Made by a program: the position numbers and the translations under genes. A stretch of DNA of 64,000 bases from Edaphocola aurantiacus (GTDB lineage: Bacteria; Bacteroidota; Bacteroidia; Chitinophagales; Chitinophagaceae): NCBI RefSeq assembly GCF_019797745.1, contig NZ_VOSI01000001.1:432928-496927 (forward strand), written 5' to 3'. The notes beneath the pieces are model-generated. The model had not been told where the DNA came from. It saw only the letters and a program-made list of their open reading frames with translations, and made no database searches. Shown piece after piece: positions 43,648 through 52,136 of this stretch; the first letter of the stretch is position 1; each line of letters opens with the position of its first letter.

Positions 43648-45117
43648 TTATTTAAGCTGTGCTTGTTCCTTAACAAATATACCTTTGATTTTGCGCCAAA
43701 GGTTGATATACGCTTCTTTCTTAAATACAGGTGAGTCATTACGCGCCTGTACCAGGATAATGATCGCAATAGGCATCAGGCATACCGTAGCCAGCCACAT
43801 ACCTTCCAGGGCAGGCATTTTGCCCTGCTTCGCCAGTTTCTCTCCTGTAGAGGACAGGATAAAGTACACTACGAAAAACAGGATAGATATAACCATCGGC
43901 AATCCCAGGCCTCCTTTACGGATAATAGCGCCCATCGGCGCACCGATCAGGAACAGTACCAGGCAGGCAAAAGCATAAGTAAACTTTTTATGCCATTGCA
44001 TATTATACTGGTTCAGTTTGGTATAGTTGATTTCGTTATTAGTTGCATTGATAGACAGGTAGCGCTGTATACTCTGTGCATTATTGACCACCTTTCCGGA
44101 AATGTCGTTGCGCTGCTCCCGGTCAAACAGGCTGATGAGGTCTTTGCTGTACACAGGCTTATCGGCCTTCATGGCCGCATTTATTTTTGCATCCAGGTCT
44201 TTCAGGTCGCCGTCTTTCTTGTACAGGCTTATATAATAGCCGGTGCTTTTCTTCAGTTCACGGAGGTCCTTTCCTATCAGTTTATATGTACTGTCCACAC
44301 TCTTGTTCAGCATGGCAATATCCTGCATTTCTTCACTGCTTTTAAACAGGTCTTCGCGGGTACGCGAGAAGCCGAAGCTGGATACATCTATTACTTTATT
44401 CCATTTTTTGAAGAACATTCGCTGCTGTTCATACTGCCCTTCGCTGTCCTTTTTAAATTCATAACGCCAGCCATTGTTCAGTTCAAATACCAGGAAGCGC
44501 TTATCATTGCTCAGGTACATTTTACCTTTCTCCGCAGCAACCACATTATTATTACCACCGCCCTTGCTGTGATCATAGATCAGCACATCTGAGATGGTAC
44601 TACCATCTTCGCTTTTACTGCCTATACGGATCACAAAATTGCCCAGCCCGCGGTTAAACACCCCTGGCTTAATACTCATGGTAGGCTTTTTGTTGCGCAT
44701 ATCATACAGCAGGGAATAGGCCTTAAGGTTAGCTTTAGGGATGATGTAGTTACTGAATAGAAACATACCTATAACCACACCTATAATAAATAAAGTAAGC
44801 GGTCGCAGAAAACGGAACAGGGAGATACCGGAAGACTTAATCGCTACCAGCTCATAGTTTTCACCGAGGGCACCGAATGTCATGATAGAAGCCAGCAGGA
44901 TACCCAGTGGCATGGCCATAGGCACCAGTGTAGCAGACATATAGATCATGAGCTCCAGGATCAGCTGTAAGGACAGGCCTTTGCCGATAAGATCATCCAT
45001 GTACAGCCAGAAAAACTGCATCAGGAATACAAACAGCACAATGAAAAAAGTGACCACATATGGCCCCATAAAGCTTTTCAGAATGAGTTTATCCAGTTTT
45101 TTGATCCCCAGGTTCAT
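43648..45117 (-). CDS. LptF/LptG (YjgP/YjgQ) permease
   Basis: Membrane part of the ABC machine that extracts lipopolysaccharide from the inner membrane. 489 residues, longer than the ~360 of E. coli because of an enlarged periplasmic domain and a helical insert near 245-370, common in Bacteroidota. The N-terminal signature KLDKLILKSFMGPYVVTFFI is clear, with the segments MPLGILLASIMTFG and MGAIIRKGGLGLPMVISILF also typical. LptB and partner subunits are elsewhere. Confidence 0.9.
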   Translation of the reverse strand: MNLGIKKLDKLILKSFMGPYVVTFFIVLFVFLMQFFWLYMDDLIGKGLSLQLILELMIYMSATLVPMAMPLGILLASIMTFGALGENYELVAIKSSGISLFRFLRPLTLFIIGVVIGMFLFSNYIIPKANLKAYSLLYDMRNKKPTMSIKPGVFNRGLGNFVIRIGSKSEDGSTISDVLIYDHSKGGGNNNVVAAEKGKMYLSNDKRFLVFELNNGWRYEFKKDSEGQYEQQRMFFKKWNKVIDVSSFGFSRTREDLFKSSEEMQDIAMLNKSVDSTYKLIGKDLRELKKSTGYYISLYKKDGDLKDLDAKINAAMKADKPVYSKDLISLFDREQRNDISGKVVNNAQSIQRYLSINATNNEINYTKLNQYNMQWHKKFTYAFACLVLFLIGAPMGAIIRKGGLGLPMVISILFFVVYFILSSTGEKLAKQGKMPALEGMWLATVCLMPIAIIILVQARNDSPVFKKEAYINLWRKIKGIFVKEQAQLK

Positions 45118-45205
45118 AAATTATTATCTGTCAGAATAGATGTGCAAATATACTATGCTTACCCTTAGCGATGAAATCCAATAATACGGGTAAACGTTAT
45201 AAAGA

Positions 45206-45243
45206 AAGGCCGTCGTACAAGGGCTACCCCTGTATAACGGCCT
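45206..45243 (-). terminator. Imperfect hairpin after the START-like gene
   Basis: Stem AGGCCGT/ACGGCCT extended by GTACA/TGTAT and GGG/CCC with bulges. It lies between the START-like gene (ending 45277) and the LptF/G-like gene, both read leftward. Confidence 0.55.
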
Positions 45244-45276
45244 GTAATGCGATATTAATATTATGATCGGTATATC

Positions 45277-45657
45277 TTAACTTCCGATACGGTGCTTCAG
45301 ATCATTAACCTGGCGATTCCATAACTGTTGCTGATCTTTAATATCAGTCTTATCTGCAAAGTCAGTTACCTGCAAAATCGTTTCATTGGTTACATCGCTT
45401 TGGGTAATACGGAATTCAAAATATTCATCATCATCATAATAGTCCCAGCGAAAACGTACAAATTCGTTCTCTGCCATTTCAAGCAACTCCGCTTCGTCTT
45501 CTACACCCTTCCAGCTAAAGAAAAAAGATTGATCACGTTGATTCACCTCATCTGCAAACCACTCCTGGAGACCCGCTGGAGTTGACAAAAATTCATATAA
45601 AATACTAGGACTGCAACGTATTGGTATCTCTATAGTATATTGATTTTTTTTACTCAT
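45277..45657 (-). CDS. START-like (AHSA1/SRPBCC fold) protein
   Basis: A 126-residue SRPBCC-fold protein. IPIRCSPSILYEFLSTPAGL and QEWFADEV give the typical N-terminal strand-helix pattern, FFFSWKGVEDEAEL and RFRWDYYDDDEYFEF the following strands, and the end is a long helix. This START-like family is nearly universal in Bacteroidota and has no assigned ligand. Single gene, divergent from the sigma-factor gene with a 233-bp AT-rich gap. Confidence 0.88.
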   Translation of the reverse strand: MSKKNQYTIEIPIRCSPSILYEFLSTPAGLQEWFADEVNQRDQSFFFSWKGVEDEAELLEMAENEFVRFRWDYYDDDEYFEFRITQSDVTNETILQVTDFADKTDIKDQQQLWNRQVNDLKHRIGS

Positions 45658-45784
45658 ACAAAAAAATTAAACGCGAAAAATGTTTCTGCAATAAGAATAA
45701 AAAAAATGACATAAACAAGTCTTTCATTTATTTTTTTAATTTTTGGAACTTCTCTAACATTTTTTTGCACTGTGATATATTTTT

Positions 45785-45816
45785 TTTGGAATTACATTAA
45801 CTAATCGTTAAATTTG
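45785..45816 (+). promoter_or_regulatory. Promoter of the sigma-factor gene
   Basis: TTTG at 45785-45788, 20-nt spacer, TAAATTTG at 45809-45816. Close to the phylum consensus; leader of about 70 nt. The rest of 45658-45890 is AT-rich with nothing else recognised. Confidence 0.65.
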
Positions 45817-45890
45817 GTATCGTAATATGTTAAAAATCCTTTAAATCACCCTTAAAACAGTTCTGTTATAAGATAAAAATATACACAATT

Positions 45891-46763
45891 ATGTCAATGC
45901 GCCAGCTTAAAATCACCAAATCGATTACGAACAGGGAGAGTCAATCCCTGGAAAAATATCTGCAGGAAATCGGAAAGGTACAGCTCATTACTCCGGAGGA
46001 GGAAGTGCTGTTGGCTATCAGGATAAAGCAGGGCGACCAGAAAGCGCTGGAACGCCTTACCAAAGCCAATTTAAGATTTGTGGTTTCTGTTGCAAAACAG
46101 TATCAGAACCAGGGCCTTTCTTTAAGTGACCTGATCAATGAAGGTAATCTTGGTCTCATTAAAGCCGCGCAACGCTTTGATGAAACTAAAGGCTTTAAAT
46201 TTATTTCCTATGCAGTATGGTGGATTCGTCAGTCTATCCTGCAATCACTGGCAGAACAAAGCCGTATCGTACGCCTGCCGCTGAACAAAGTAGGATTGAC
46301 CAATAAAATAGGTAAAGCATATACTGCACTGGAGCAGGAATATGAAAGAGAACCATCTGCAGATGAGATCGCCACATTACTGGAGATCGACATCGAAGAG
46401 GTGGAAAGTACAATAGGTGTATCTACCCGCCACGTCAGCGTAGATGCCCCGTTCTCCGACACAGAAGATGGTAGCCTGCTGGATGTGCTGGCCAATGAAA
46501 ATGCCTCATCTGTAGATAACGAGATCACTAACAAACAATCGCTGAAAACAGAGATTGACCGTACTTTAAATGTATTGTCAGACAAACAACGTACTGTTGT
46601 AAAAATGTATTTCGGTATCGGGTATGACCATGCAGTGTCACTGGAAGATATCGGCGCACATTTCGGACTGACCAGAGAGCGTGTAAGACAGATTAAGGAT
46701 AAAGCAATCTGCAAATTGCAGACCAAAGAGCAATGCCACCTGTTAAAATATTTCCTGGGCTAA
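45891..46763 (+). CDS. RNA polymerase sigma-70 factor, RpoD/SigA type
   Basis: A 290-residue group 1/2 sigma factor of the short Bacteroidota form without region 1.1. Region 1.2 [12 protein letters not shown], region 2 ([10 protein letters not shown]-like [51 protein letters not shown]), region 3 and region 4.2 ([19 protein letters not shown]) are present. MRQLKIT, two codons into the frame (45897), is the usual start; both ATGs are possible. The end ([21 protein letters not shown]) departs from the near-invariant RRLRHTSRSKxLKxYLG of the housekeeping RpoD, so this may be a paralog rather than the primary sigma. Confidence 0.88.
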   Translation: MSMRQLKITKSITNRESQSLEKYLQEIGKVQLITPEEEVLLAIRIKQGDQKALERLTKANLRFVVSVAKQYQNQGLSLSDLINEGNLGLIKAAQRFDETKGFKFISYAVWWIRQSILQSLAEQSRIVRLPLNKVGLTNKIGKAYTALEQEYEREPSADEIATLLEIDIEEVESTIGVSTRHVSVDAPFSDTEDGSLLDVLANENASSVDNEITNKQSLKTEIDRTLNVLSDKQRTVVKMYFGIGYDHAVSLEDIGAHFGLTRERVRQIKDKAICKLQTKEQCHLLKYFLG

Positions 46764-46846
46764 GTAGAGGATTTTATAAAAATTATTTTAACTTTAGCTT
46801 TTGATCCCCGTGGCGGGATCGATGTGGTATGATCAAATCCAAAAAC

Positions 46847-47377
46847 ATGAAAAGAATTAAATCTATATTATTAGCCGGCTTTGGTTTCTTTGCAATCGGT
46901 GGTATGGTATTAAGCAGCTCTTGTGAGCAGGACCCATGTACTACACTGCTGTGTCAGAACGGTGGTAGCTGTTCAGATGGTCTATGTCAATGCCCTACAG
47001 GATATGAAGGTGCAGAATGCGAGATTAAGACAGCAAGCCGCTTTGTAGGTAAGTACAGAGGTACAACCCGTTGTACACACGACAACGTAGTATTCCCTAT
47101 TACTGCCGACAGCGTAGAGATTAAACTGGTACAGGATCCGAACAAGATCAGCCTGGTGATGTATGCAGGTAATACTTCCATTGCTGGTTTTGAAGGTACT
47201 GCCGACAATCCTAACACTACTTTCAATACCTTTAATAACGGTGTGGTGAGCATTCACCCGACGATCCAGATCGATGGTAACCTGATCTATGTATACCTGG
47301 AATCTCTGACACTGGCTTCCGGCGAAAGACAGCACTGTAAGTTTACCGGTGTGAAAGATACAGCTACAGCACAGTAA
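46847..47377 (+). CDS. Lipoprotein with an EGF-like domain
   Basis: A 176-residue lipoprotein from the ATG at 46847 (MKRIKSILL); an ATG six codons earlier is equally open. Lipobox LSSSC near residue 26 is followed at once by an EGF-like knot with six cysteines (CTTLLCQNGGSCSDGLCQCP, EGAEC). The remaining ~125 residues are beta-rich (FVGKYRGTTRC, HCKFTG) with no family recognised. The same EGF-plus-beta layout is frequent in Bacteroidota surface lipoproteins. A small GATCCC/GGGATC hairpin precedes it at 46803-46820. Confidence 0.72.
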   Translation: MKRIKSILLAGFGFFAIGGMVLSSSCEQDPCTTLLCQNGGSCSDGLCQCPTGYEGAECEIKTASRFVGKYRGTTRCTHDNVVFPITADSVEIKLVQDPNKISLVMYAGNTSIAGFEGTADNPNTTFNTFNNGVVSIHPTIQIDGNLIYVYLESLTLASGERQHCKFTGVKDTATAQ

Positions 47378-47398
47378 AATATCAATCTTTTTTATACC

Positions 47399-47435
47399 TA
47401 AGCGGGCAATTTCAATATTGCCCGCTTATTTTTTA
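47399..47435 (+). terminator. Terminator of the EGF-like lipoprotein gene
   Basis: 12-bp stem TAAGCGGGCAAT/ATTGCCCGCTTA with loop TTCAAT, then a T-run. Confidence 0.88.
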
Positions 47436-47478
47436 CATAATAATTACCGAATTTTGCAAGCTAAAATATACAAAGGTT

Positions 47479-48192
47479 ATGGTCTCCGTACAATTTAAGG
47501 ATTTAGGCAATATAGAATATGGCGATGCCTGGGATATGCAGGAGCGGATCATGAAGCAGGGACTGGACATTAAAGCAGAGCGGGTTTCTGCCCCGGAACT
47601 GGCTCAGGGCAAGGAAATAGGCCAGCACCTTTTTATCTGCGAGCACCCGCATGTGTACACATTGGGCAAAAGTGGTGCGCTGGAAAACCTGCTGATCAAT
47701 AATCAGCATATGCAATCGCTGGGAGTAACCTTCTATAAAACCAATCGTGGCGGCGATATTACCTATCATGGTCCCGGCCAGATGGTAGCCTACCCTGTAC
47801 TGGATCTGGAAGCCTTCAAAACCGATCTGGGCTGGTATATGCGCTCCCTGGAAGAAGTCGTGATCCGCACTATTGCAGAATACGGCATTACCGGCGCCAG
47901 ACTGGAAGGTGCAACCGGCGTATGGATCGATGCAGACAACCCGGCAAAAGCCCGTAAAATATGTGCTATGGGTGTGCGTTGCAGCCGCTGGATCACTATT
48001 CACGGACTGGCGCTCAATATGAATACCGATCTTAACTTCTTTAACTTCATCGTGCCTTGCGGTATTACCGACAAGGGGGTCACCAGTATGCAGAAAGAGC
48101 TGAACGGACCTGTAGATGAGGTGGCTGTTAAACAGACCTTCCTGAAGCATTTTGAAGACATTTTCGGTGCGCAACTGCAAAACCAGAACTAA
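47479..48192 (+). CDS. lipB: Octanoyl-[ACP]:protein N-octanoyltransferase
   Basis: Transfers octanoate from ACP to the lipoyl domains of 2-oxoacid dehydrogenases and GcvH, the first step of lipoate synthesis. 237 residues. The substrate pocket RGGDITYHGPGQMVAYPVLD, the conserved Lys in ARKICAMGVRCSRW, HGLALNMNTDL and the catalytic Cys in FIVPCGI are all visible. folK follows after 9 bp. Confidence 0.96.
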   Translation: MVSVQFKDLGNIEYGDAWDMQERIMKQGLDIKAERVSAPELAQGKEIGQHLFICEHPHVYTLGKSGALENLLINNQHMQSLGVTFYKTNRGGDITYHGPGQMVAYPVLDLEAFKTDLGWYMRSLEEVVIRTIAEYGITGARLEGATGVWIDADNPAKARKICAMGVRCSRWITIHGLALNMNTDLNFFNFIVPCGITDKGVTSMQKELNGPVDEVAVKQTFLKHFEDIFGAQLQNQN

Positions 48193-48201
48193 TATTACCA
48201 G

Positions 48202-48711
48202 ATGAATACTGCTTACCTGCTGATCGGAGGCAATGAGGGCAACCGTGAGGCTACATTATACCAATGCGTACAAATGCTGCGCCGCACAGTGGGGCATATC
48301 ATAAACCTGTCTCCGCTATACGAAACGGCCTCCTGGGGCAAGGAAGAACTGCCACCGCACCTGAACCAGGCGATACAGCTGGAGACGGAGTTCGATGCCG
48401 CAACACTACTGACGCATGTACTGGAGATCGAGCATTTGCTGGGCCGCACCCGCAGCATACAATGGGGCAGCCGCAAAATCGATATTGACATCATTTTCTT
48501 CAACCAGGAAGTGATCCATACACCGGATTTGCAGATACCGCATCCGTGGATGCAACTGCGCCGCTTTGTACTGCAGCCACTGGCCGATATTGCAGCTGAT
48601 TATATGCATCCGGTATCCGGGCTCAGTGTATCGGAATTACTAAAAACCTGTACAGATGACTTATCTGTACAGGTCTATATATCAGAAGATACGGAAGATA
48701 GTTTATTGTAA
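48202..48711 (+). CDS. folK: 2-amino-4-hydroxy-6-hydroxymethyldihydropteridine pyrophosphokinase
   Basis: Pyrophosphorylates the pterin precursor of folate. 169 residues. LLIGGNEGNREATL, SPLYETASWG, LGRTRSIQWGSRKIDIDIIF (Asp metal ligands) and IPHPWMQLRRFVLQPLADI are standard. Its last 9 bp overlap the 3' end of the convergent glycosyltransferase gene, and its C-terminal coding region carries the likely terminator of that gene (48641-48673). Confidence 0.96.
   Translation: MNTAYLLIGGNEGNREATLYQCVQMLRRTVGHIINLSPLYETASWGKEELPPHLNQAIQLETEFDAATLLTHVLEIEHLLGRTRSIQWGSRKIDIDIIFFNQEVIHTPDLQIPHPWMQLRRFVLQPLADIAADYMHPVSGLSVSELLKTCTDDLSVQVYISEDTEDSLL
48641..48673 (-). terminator. Terminator of the DPM-like gene, inside folK
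   Basis: Perfect 11-bp stem CCTGTACAGAT/ATCTGTACAGG (arms 48647-48657 and 48663-48673), loop of 5 nt. On the minus strand it is followed by TTTTTA and begins 30 bp past the stop of the glycosyltransferase gene. Confidence 0.7.
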
Positions 48712-49653
48712 ATGCTCTTCTATAATGAAGCGCGGACGGTGTTTCACCTCTTTATACATTTTGGCTACATACTCACCGATCAGCCCTATACACAGTAACT
48801 GTATACCACCAAGGAAATACATAGGTATTACGGTAGATGCCCAGCCAGTAGCCGTATGGTGCGTCATATAGGCCACCAGTGCGTAGATACTCAGTAAGAT
48901 TGTAATTGCAAAAATGATAAAACCACAGAAGGTTACAAAGCGCAGCGGCTTTATGCTCAGGCTGGATATACCATTCCAGGCAAAAGACAGCATTTTACGC
49001 AGGTTATACTTACTCTCTCCGGCAAAGCGTTCACCACGCTTATAGTACACGCTGGTCTGGCGGAAACCGATCATGGGTACCATACCCCTCAGGTACAGGT
49101 TTGCTTCTTCAAAAGACTTGAAGGCATCCATAGCGCGGCGGCTCAGCAGGCGGTAATCAGCATGGTTATACACAGATTCTACCCCCATCACCGATAATAA
49201 TTTATAAAAAGCCAGGGCTGTATTGCGTTTAAAGCGGGTATCGGTACTGCGGTCATCGCGTACGCCATACACAACATCATAGCCCTTAAGATAGGCCTGT
49301 ATCATCTCCTCCATGGCATTAAGATCGTCCTGCAGATCAGCGTCGATAGAGATAATAATATCCGCATCATCGGCATGAAACAGACCGGCCAGCAAGGCAT
49401 TCTGATGACCAAAATTGCGGGACAATTTCAATCCCTTAAAGTACTGATGTGAAGAGTACAGGCGGGCAATCTGCTCCCAGGTACGGTCTTTACTGCCATC
49501 GTCTGTAAACAATACATAACTGTTTGTGGCAATCAATTGTTTGCCTATATAATCATCCAGTAAAACCTTAAGCCTCTTCGAGGTTTCGGGCAATACTTCC
49601 TCTTCGTTATAACAAGGTATTACAATAGCCAGACGTGGGGGCATAGTATTCAT
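48703..49653 (-). CDS. DPM1/GtrB-like polyprenyl-phosphate glycosyltransferase
   Basis: A 316-residue membrane GT2 enzyme. VIPCYNEEEVLPET, FTDDGSKDRTWEQI, LSRNFGHQNALLAGL and the DxD-type DADLQDD are complete; two C-terminal membrane helices (~230-255 and 265-290) fit the GtrB/dolichol-phosphate mannosyltransferase class, which loads a sugar onto a polyprenyl phosphate. The acceptor modification is not known. ATG at 49653, with a second in-frame ATG three codons later. Confidence 0.9.
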   Translation of the reverse strand: MNTMPPRLAIVIPCYNEEEVLPETSKRLKVLLDDYIGKQLIATNSYVLFTDDGSKDRTWEQIARLYSSHQYFKGLKLSRNFGHQNALLAGLFHADDADIIISIDADLQDDLNAMEEMIQAYLKGYDVVYGVRDDRSTDTRFKRNTALAFYKLLSVMGVESVYNHADYRLLSRRAMDAFKSFEEANLYLRGMVPMIGFRQTSVYYKRGERFAGESKYNLRKMLSFAWNGISSLSIKPLRFVTFCGFIIFAITILLSIYALVAYMTHHTATGWASTVIPMYFLGGIQLLCIGLIGEYVAKMYKEVKHRPRFIIEEHLQ

Positions 49654-49950
49654 TTGTGCGCAAAAGTATAAAATAAATTATACATACAGTAGTAGTTATA
49701 CAAAGCATATACCGCTCCTGCTGTTTCATTGCACTAACGCAAAACACTGGAACTAAATTATGTAGAAAGATAAAACTCAAAATACCAAAAGTAGATATGC
49801 CTGCTCGCCTGCAATCATTCCCGTCCTTTCGAGCACAGCGGAGCCCCTTGCTGGCGCACCCGCCCCGCGTGTGTCTTTAATATTCGTTAACCAATCCGGC
49901 AGATAGCCGACAATTGAAATATGTTATTTTTAGACTCTAAACCAATATCT
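49654..49950. other. 297-bp intergenic region upstream of RAYT
   Basis: Holds one REP-like copy (49850-49875) and a GC-rich preceding segment that contrasts with the AT-rich surroundings. No gene or strong promoter recognised. Confidence 0.6.
49850..49875 (+). repeat. REP-like repeat, copy 1
   Basis: 26 nt, GC-rich, starting GCTGGCGCAC and ending CGCGTGTGTC. Differs from copy 3 (50595-50620) at one position (C for G), which breaks one pair of its small stem. It lies 75 bp before the RAYT start codon. Confidence 0.75.
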
Positions 49951-50493
49951 ATGAGCCGAAAGTATAAGTTTCATAATGGCGATGGCATATACTTCGTCAG
50001 TTTTGCGATCGTTTACTGGATCGATCTGTTTACAAGAGAAGATTATAACCAATGTATTGTCAACAATCTTAATTTTTACATATCGAAAGGTATGGAGATT
50101 TTCGGCTGGTGTATTATGCCCAGTCATATACACCTTATCTTTCGGGACCCAAACGGCCAACCAGATCAGTTACTTGGTCGTTTTAAATCCTACACATCAA
50201 AATCACTACAACAGACCATTATTGAGCATCCGGGTGAAAGCCGCAGAGAATGGCTCTTATGGATGATGAAGCATGCAGCTGCCAATACAAGCAATGTTAG
50301 CAATCGTATGTTATGGCAACACCATAATAAGCCACTCGAGTTATTTAGTGCAGCTATTTTTGAACAAAAGATGCATTACCTGCATCAGAATCCTGTTGCA
50401 GCAGGTCATGTAACAGAAGCACATCACTGGAAGTATAGCAGCGCTATCGATTATTGTGGCGGTAAAGGATTTGTAAAGTTGATGGGGATATAA
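49951..50493 (+). CDS. REP-associated tyrosine transposase (RAYT, Y1_Tnp)
   Basis: A 180-residue single-strand HUH-type DNA transposase related to IS200/IS605 TnpA. FGWCIMPSHIHLIF contains the HUH motif (HIH). The segment KMHYLHQNPVAAGHV, with the expected catalytic Tyr, and HWKYSSAIDY are diagnostic of the RAYT branch. RAYTs are thought to mobilise short REP hairpins in trans. Three REP-like repeats lie within 120 bp on either side, which supports this. Start ATG at 49951; an upstream ATG at 49921 adds ten codons with no family support. All motifs are intact. Confidence 0.9.
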   Translation: MSRKYKFHNGDGIYFVSFAIVYWIDLFTREDYNQCIVNNLNFYISKGMEIFGWCIMPSHIHLIFRDPNGQPDQLLGRFKSYTSKSLQQTIIEHPGESRREWLLWMMKHAAANTSNVSNRMLWQHHNKPLELFSAAIFEQKMHYLHQNPVAAGHVTEAHHWKYSSAIDYCGGKGFVKLMGI

Positions 50494-50496
50494 CAG

Positions 50497-50522
50497 GCAC
50501 ACGCGAGGGCGCGTGCGCTAGC
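50497..50522 (-). repeat. REP-like repeat, copy 2 (inverted)
   Basis: Reverse-complement relative of copies 1 and 3 with one extra base and one substitution. It forms CACGCG/CGCGTG with a CCCT loop and starts 4 bp after the RAYT stop. Confidence 0.72.
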
Positions 50523-50529
50523 GGGACAA

Positions 50530-50576
50530 AATTGCCTGTTCTTAGTGCTCATGAGGAACACTAAGAACAGGCAATT
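50530..50576. terminator. Hairpin between inverted REP-like copies; likely terminator
   Basis: 18-bp perfect stem (arms 50530-50547 and 50559-50576, CCTGTTCTTAGTG core) with an 11-nt loop containing CTCATGAG. It is centred between the two inverted REP-like copies and between convergent RAYT and nadV. No long T-run, so terminator function is tentative. Confidence 0.6.
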
Positions 50577-50594
50577 CATTTTTATTATACTTTT

Positions 50595-50620
50595 GCTGGC
50601 GCACGCGCCCCGCGTGTGTC
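50595..50620 (+). repeat. REP-like repeat, copy 3
   Basis: 26 nt, folding as CACGCG-CCC-CGCGTG. 25 of 26 positions match copy 1. Together with copy 2 it forms an inverted pair (REPIN-like). Confidence 0.75.
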
Positions 50621-50638
50621 CACAATGCAATACACTAA

Positions 50639-52111
50639 TTAATCCTGCAATACCTGTTCTGCAGCCCGCACCCTGGCTCTTATAGCGCTTAAAGTATCAT
50701 CTATCAGCAGCTTGCCATCACGAAATACTTCTTTCAGTTCGCCGGTCTGTTCTTCTGCCCAGCTGACTTCATCCTGCAACTGGTATCGGCCATCTGTGCA
50801 TACAATCTTCATCAGGCCTTTGGCCGATTTTTTGGTACCATCATCCGTAACCGGATCTTTATATATAGCCCGGCCTTCACCGTTTACTTCACCATAGGTA
50901 GCTTTCATTGCAAAACCAAAGGTATCGCGGGTATTATACTGGTAGGTAAAGGAACCTATACCTAACACCACATTGGTAGAAGCAAAGCCTTTAGCCTTCA
51001 GCCGCTCACAGATCTGTACCGCACGGTCCAGGGTAATGCTATCGCCATATATGGCACCTATCTGCGGCACCAGTTCTTTATATCCTTTATCATTCACCAC
51101 ACCGCCAAAGGTATCCCAGAGCAGCTCTATCACACCTTTGCGAACATGTGCCTCTGTTGCATCGGCTTTACCACAGAGAATATCAACCGGATCTCCGCTA
51201 TCGGGGCGAATCACGACCTTACCTTCGCGGTCCAGGATCACCTGTTTTAATTGTGGCAGATAGTCCAGCAAGACTTTCCACAGGTCCCAGGTATCGGACA
51301 CGATAGATACGATGCCGGAAGGGTATATTTCCGTAATGAGGCGCTTAAATGTATGCAGCTCTCCCTCTGTTGTGCCCATGCACATTACAGAGTGTTCGGT
51401 TGCGGCAACAGAGCCTCCGATCAGCTCCTGATCTGAATTGGCACCATAGTACTGCTCCAGAAAGTCTATAGCTGGTATGGTATCGGTACCAGAAAAGCTG
51501 AGCAGGTGTCCGCTACCGGAAAGTACAGCTGCTTCTATACCAGCCATACCCCGCATAGAGAAGTCATGCCCCTGCCAGTCCACAAAACCGGGTGCAGTAG
51601 AGGTCTCTGCGGCATAGCGATCCAGGATACGGCGGTAGGCGCGGGCTATAGTAGCCGAGGTACAGGGCATCCAGACTACAGAAGAGACTAATGTTTCAAA
51701 ATAATTGGTGAGCCAGAAAAATTCCGGCAGTGTATTGTACATGGTAAACATCGGCACCCGGATTGGTACAGCTGCCCCTTCTGGCAGTGCTTTGATCACC
51801 ATGGGTATATAGCCCAGGTCGTGCAGAGCGGCTATATGTTCAGTGCCTACGCTATTAGGGCCGAGATAATTATTGATCCTGCGGCTGTACTGTGCCACCA
51901 CTTTATCTTTTGGCTGACCAAAGAAATCTCTTTCAAAATCCTCAAGAATATACTTCTTGATAAAATACTGCAGCCCGAAGAAGATAACCTCTTCTACCCC
52001 TTCGATACGGCTTTTGCGGGGTGTCCAGTTAGAATATACCAGCGTAGTACCTTCGGGATATTGTCTGCGGTGATCTACCTTATACCCATCTGTCATCAGT
52101 AAAGGATTCAT
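50639..52111 (-). CDS. nadV: Nicotinamide phosphoribosyltransferase (NAMPT-type), or related nicotinamide ADP-ribosyl transferase
   Basis: A 490-residue NAMPT-family enzyme; classically makes NMN from nicotinamide and PRPP in NAD salvage. MTDGYKVDHRRQYPEGT, FFGLQYFIKKY, FSMRGMAG, VAATEHSVMCMG (catalytic His), IVSDTWDLW, IRPDSGDP and GIGSFTY are conserved. The start is the ATG at 52111; the frame is open 40 codons further but those lie over the preceding gene. It is the last gene of the NrtR operon. Its pairing with a short Prs-like protein raises the possibility that it accepts ADP-ribose pyrophosphate, as in the phage enzymes; sequence alone does not decide. Confidence 0.9.
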   Translation of the reverse strand: MNPLLMTDGYKVDHRRQYPEGTTLVYSNWTPRKSRIEGVEEVIFFGLQYFIKKYILEDFERDFFGQPKDKVVAQYSRRINNYLGPNSVGTEHIAALHDLGYIPMVIKALPEGAAVPIRVPMFTMYNTLPEFFWLTNYFETLVSSVVWMPCTSATIARAYRRILDRYAAETSTAPGFVDWQGHDFSMRGMAGIEAAVLSGSGHLLSFSGTDTIPAIDFLEQYYGANSDQELIGGSVAATEHSVMCMGTTEGELHTFKRLITEIYPSGIVSIVSDTWDLWKVLLDYLPQLKQVILDREGKVVIRPDSGDPVDILCGKADATEAHVRKGVIELLWDTFGGVVNDKGYKELVPQIGAIYGDSITLDRAVQICERLKAKGFASTNVVLGIGSFTYQYNTRDTFGFAMKATYGEVNGEGRAIYKDPVTDDGTKKSAKGLMKIVCTDGRYQLQDEVSWAEEQTGELKEVFRDGKLLIDDTLSAIRARVRAAEQVLQD

Positions 52112-52136
52112 ATAGAATAATTTTATGCTTGAAGAA

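Noticed and set aside
46803-46820. GATCCC/GGGATC hairpin as a riboswitch or leader attenuator
   Set aside because: Too small and without alternative pairing or a T-run; nothing ties it to a known class.
49850-50620. REP-like copies as a CRISPR array
   Set aside because: Only three copies, in both orientations, with irregular spacing and no cas genes.
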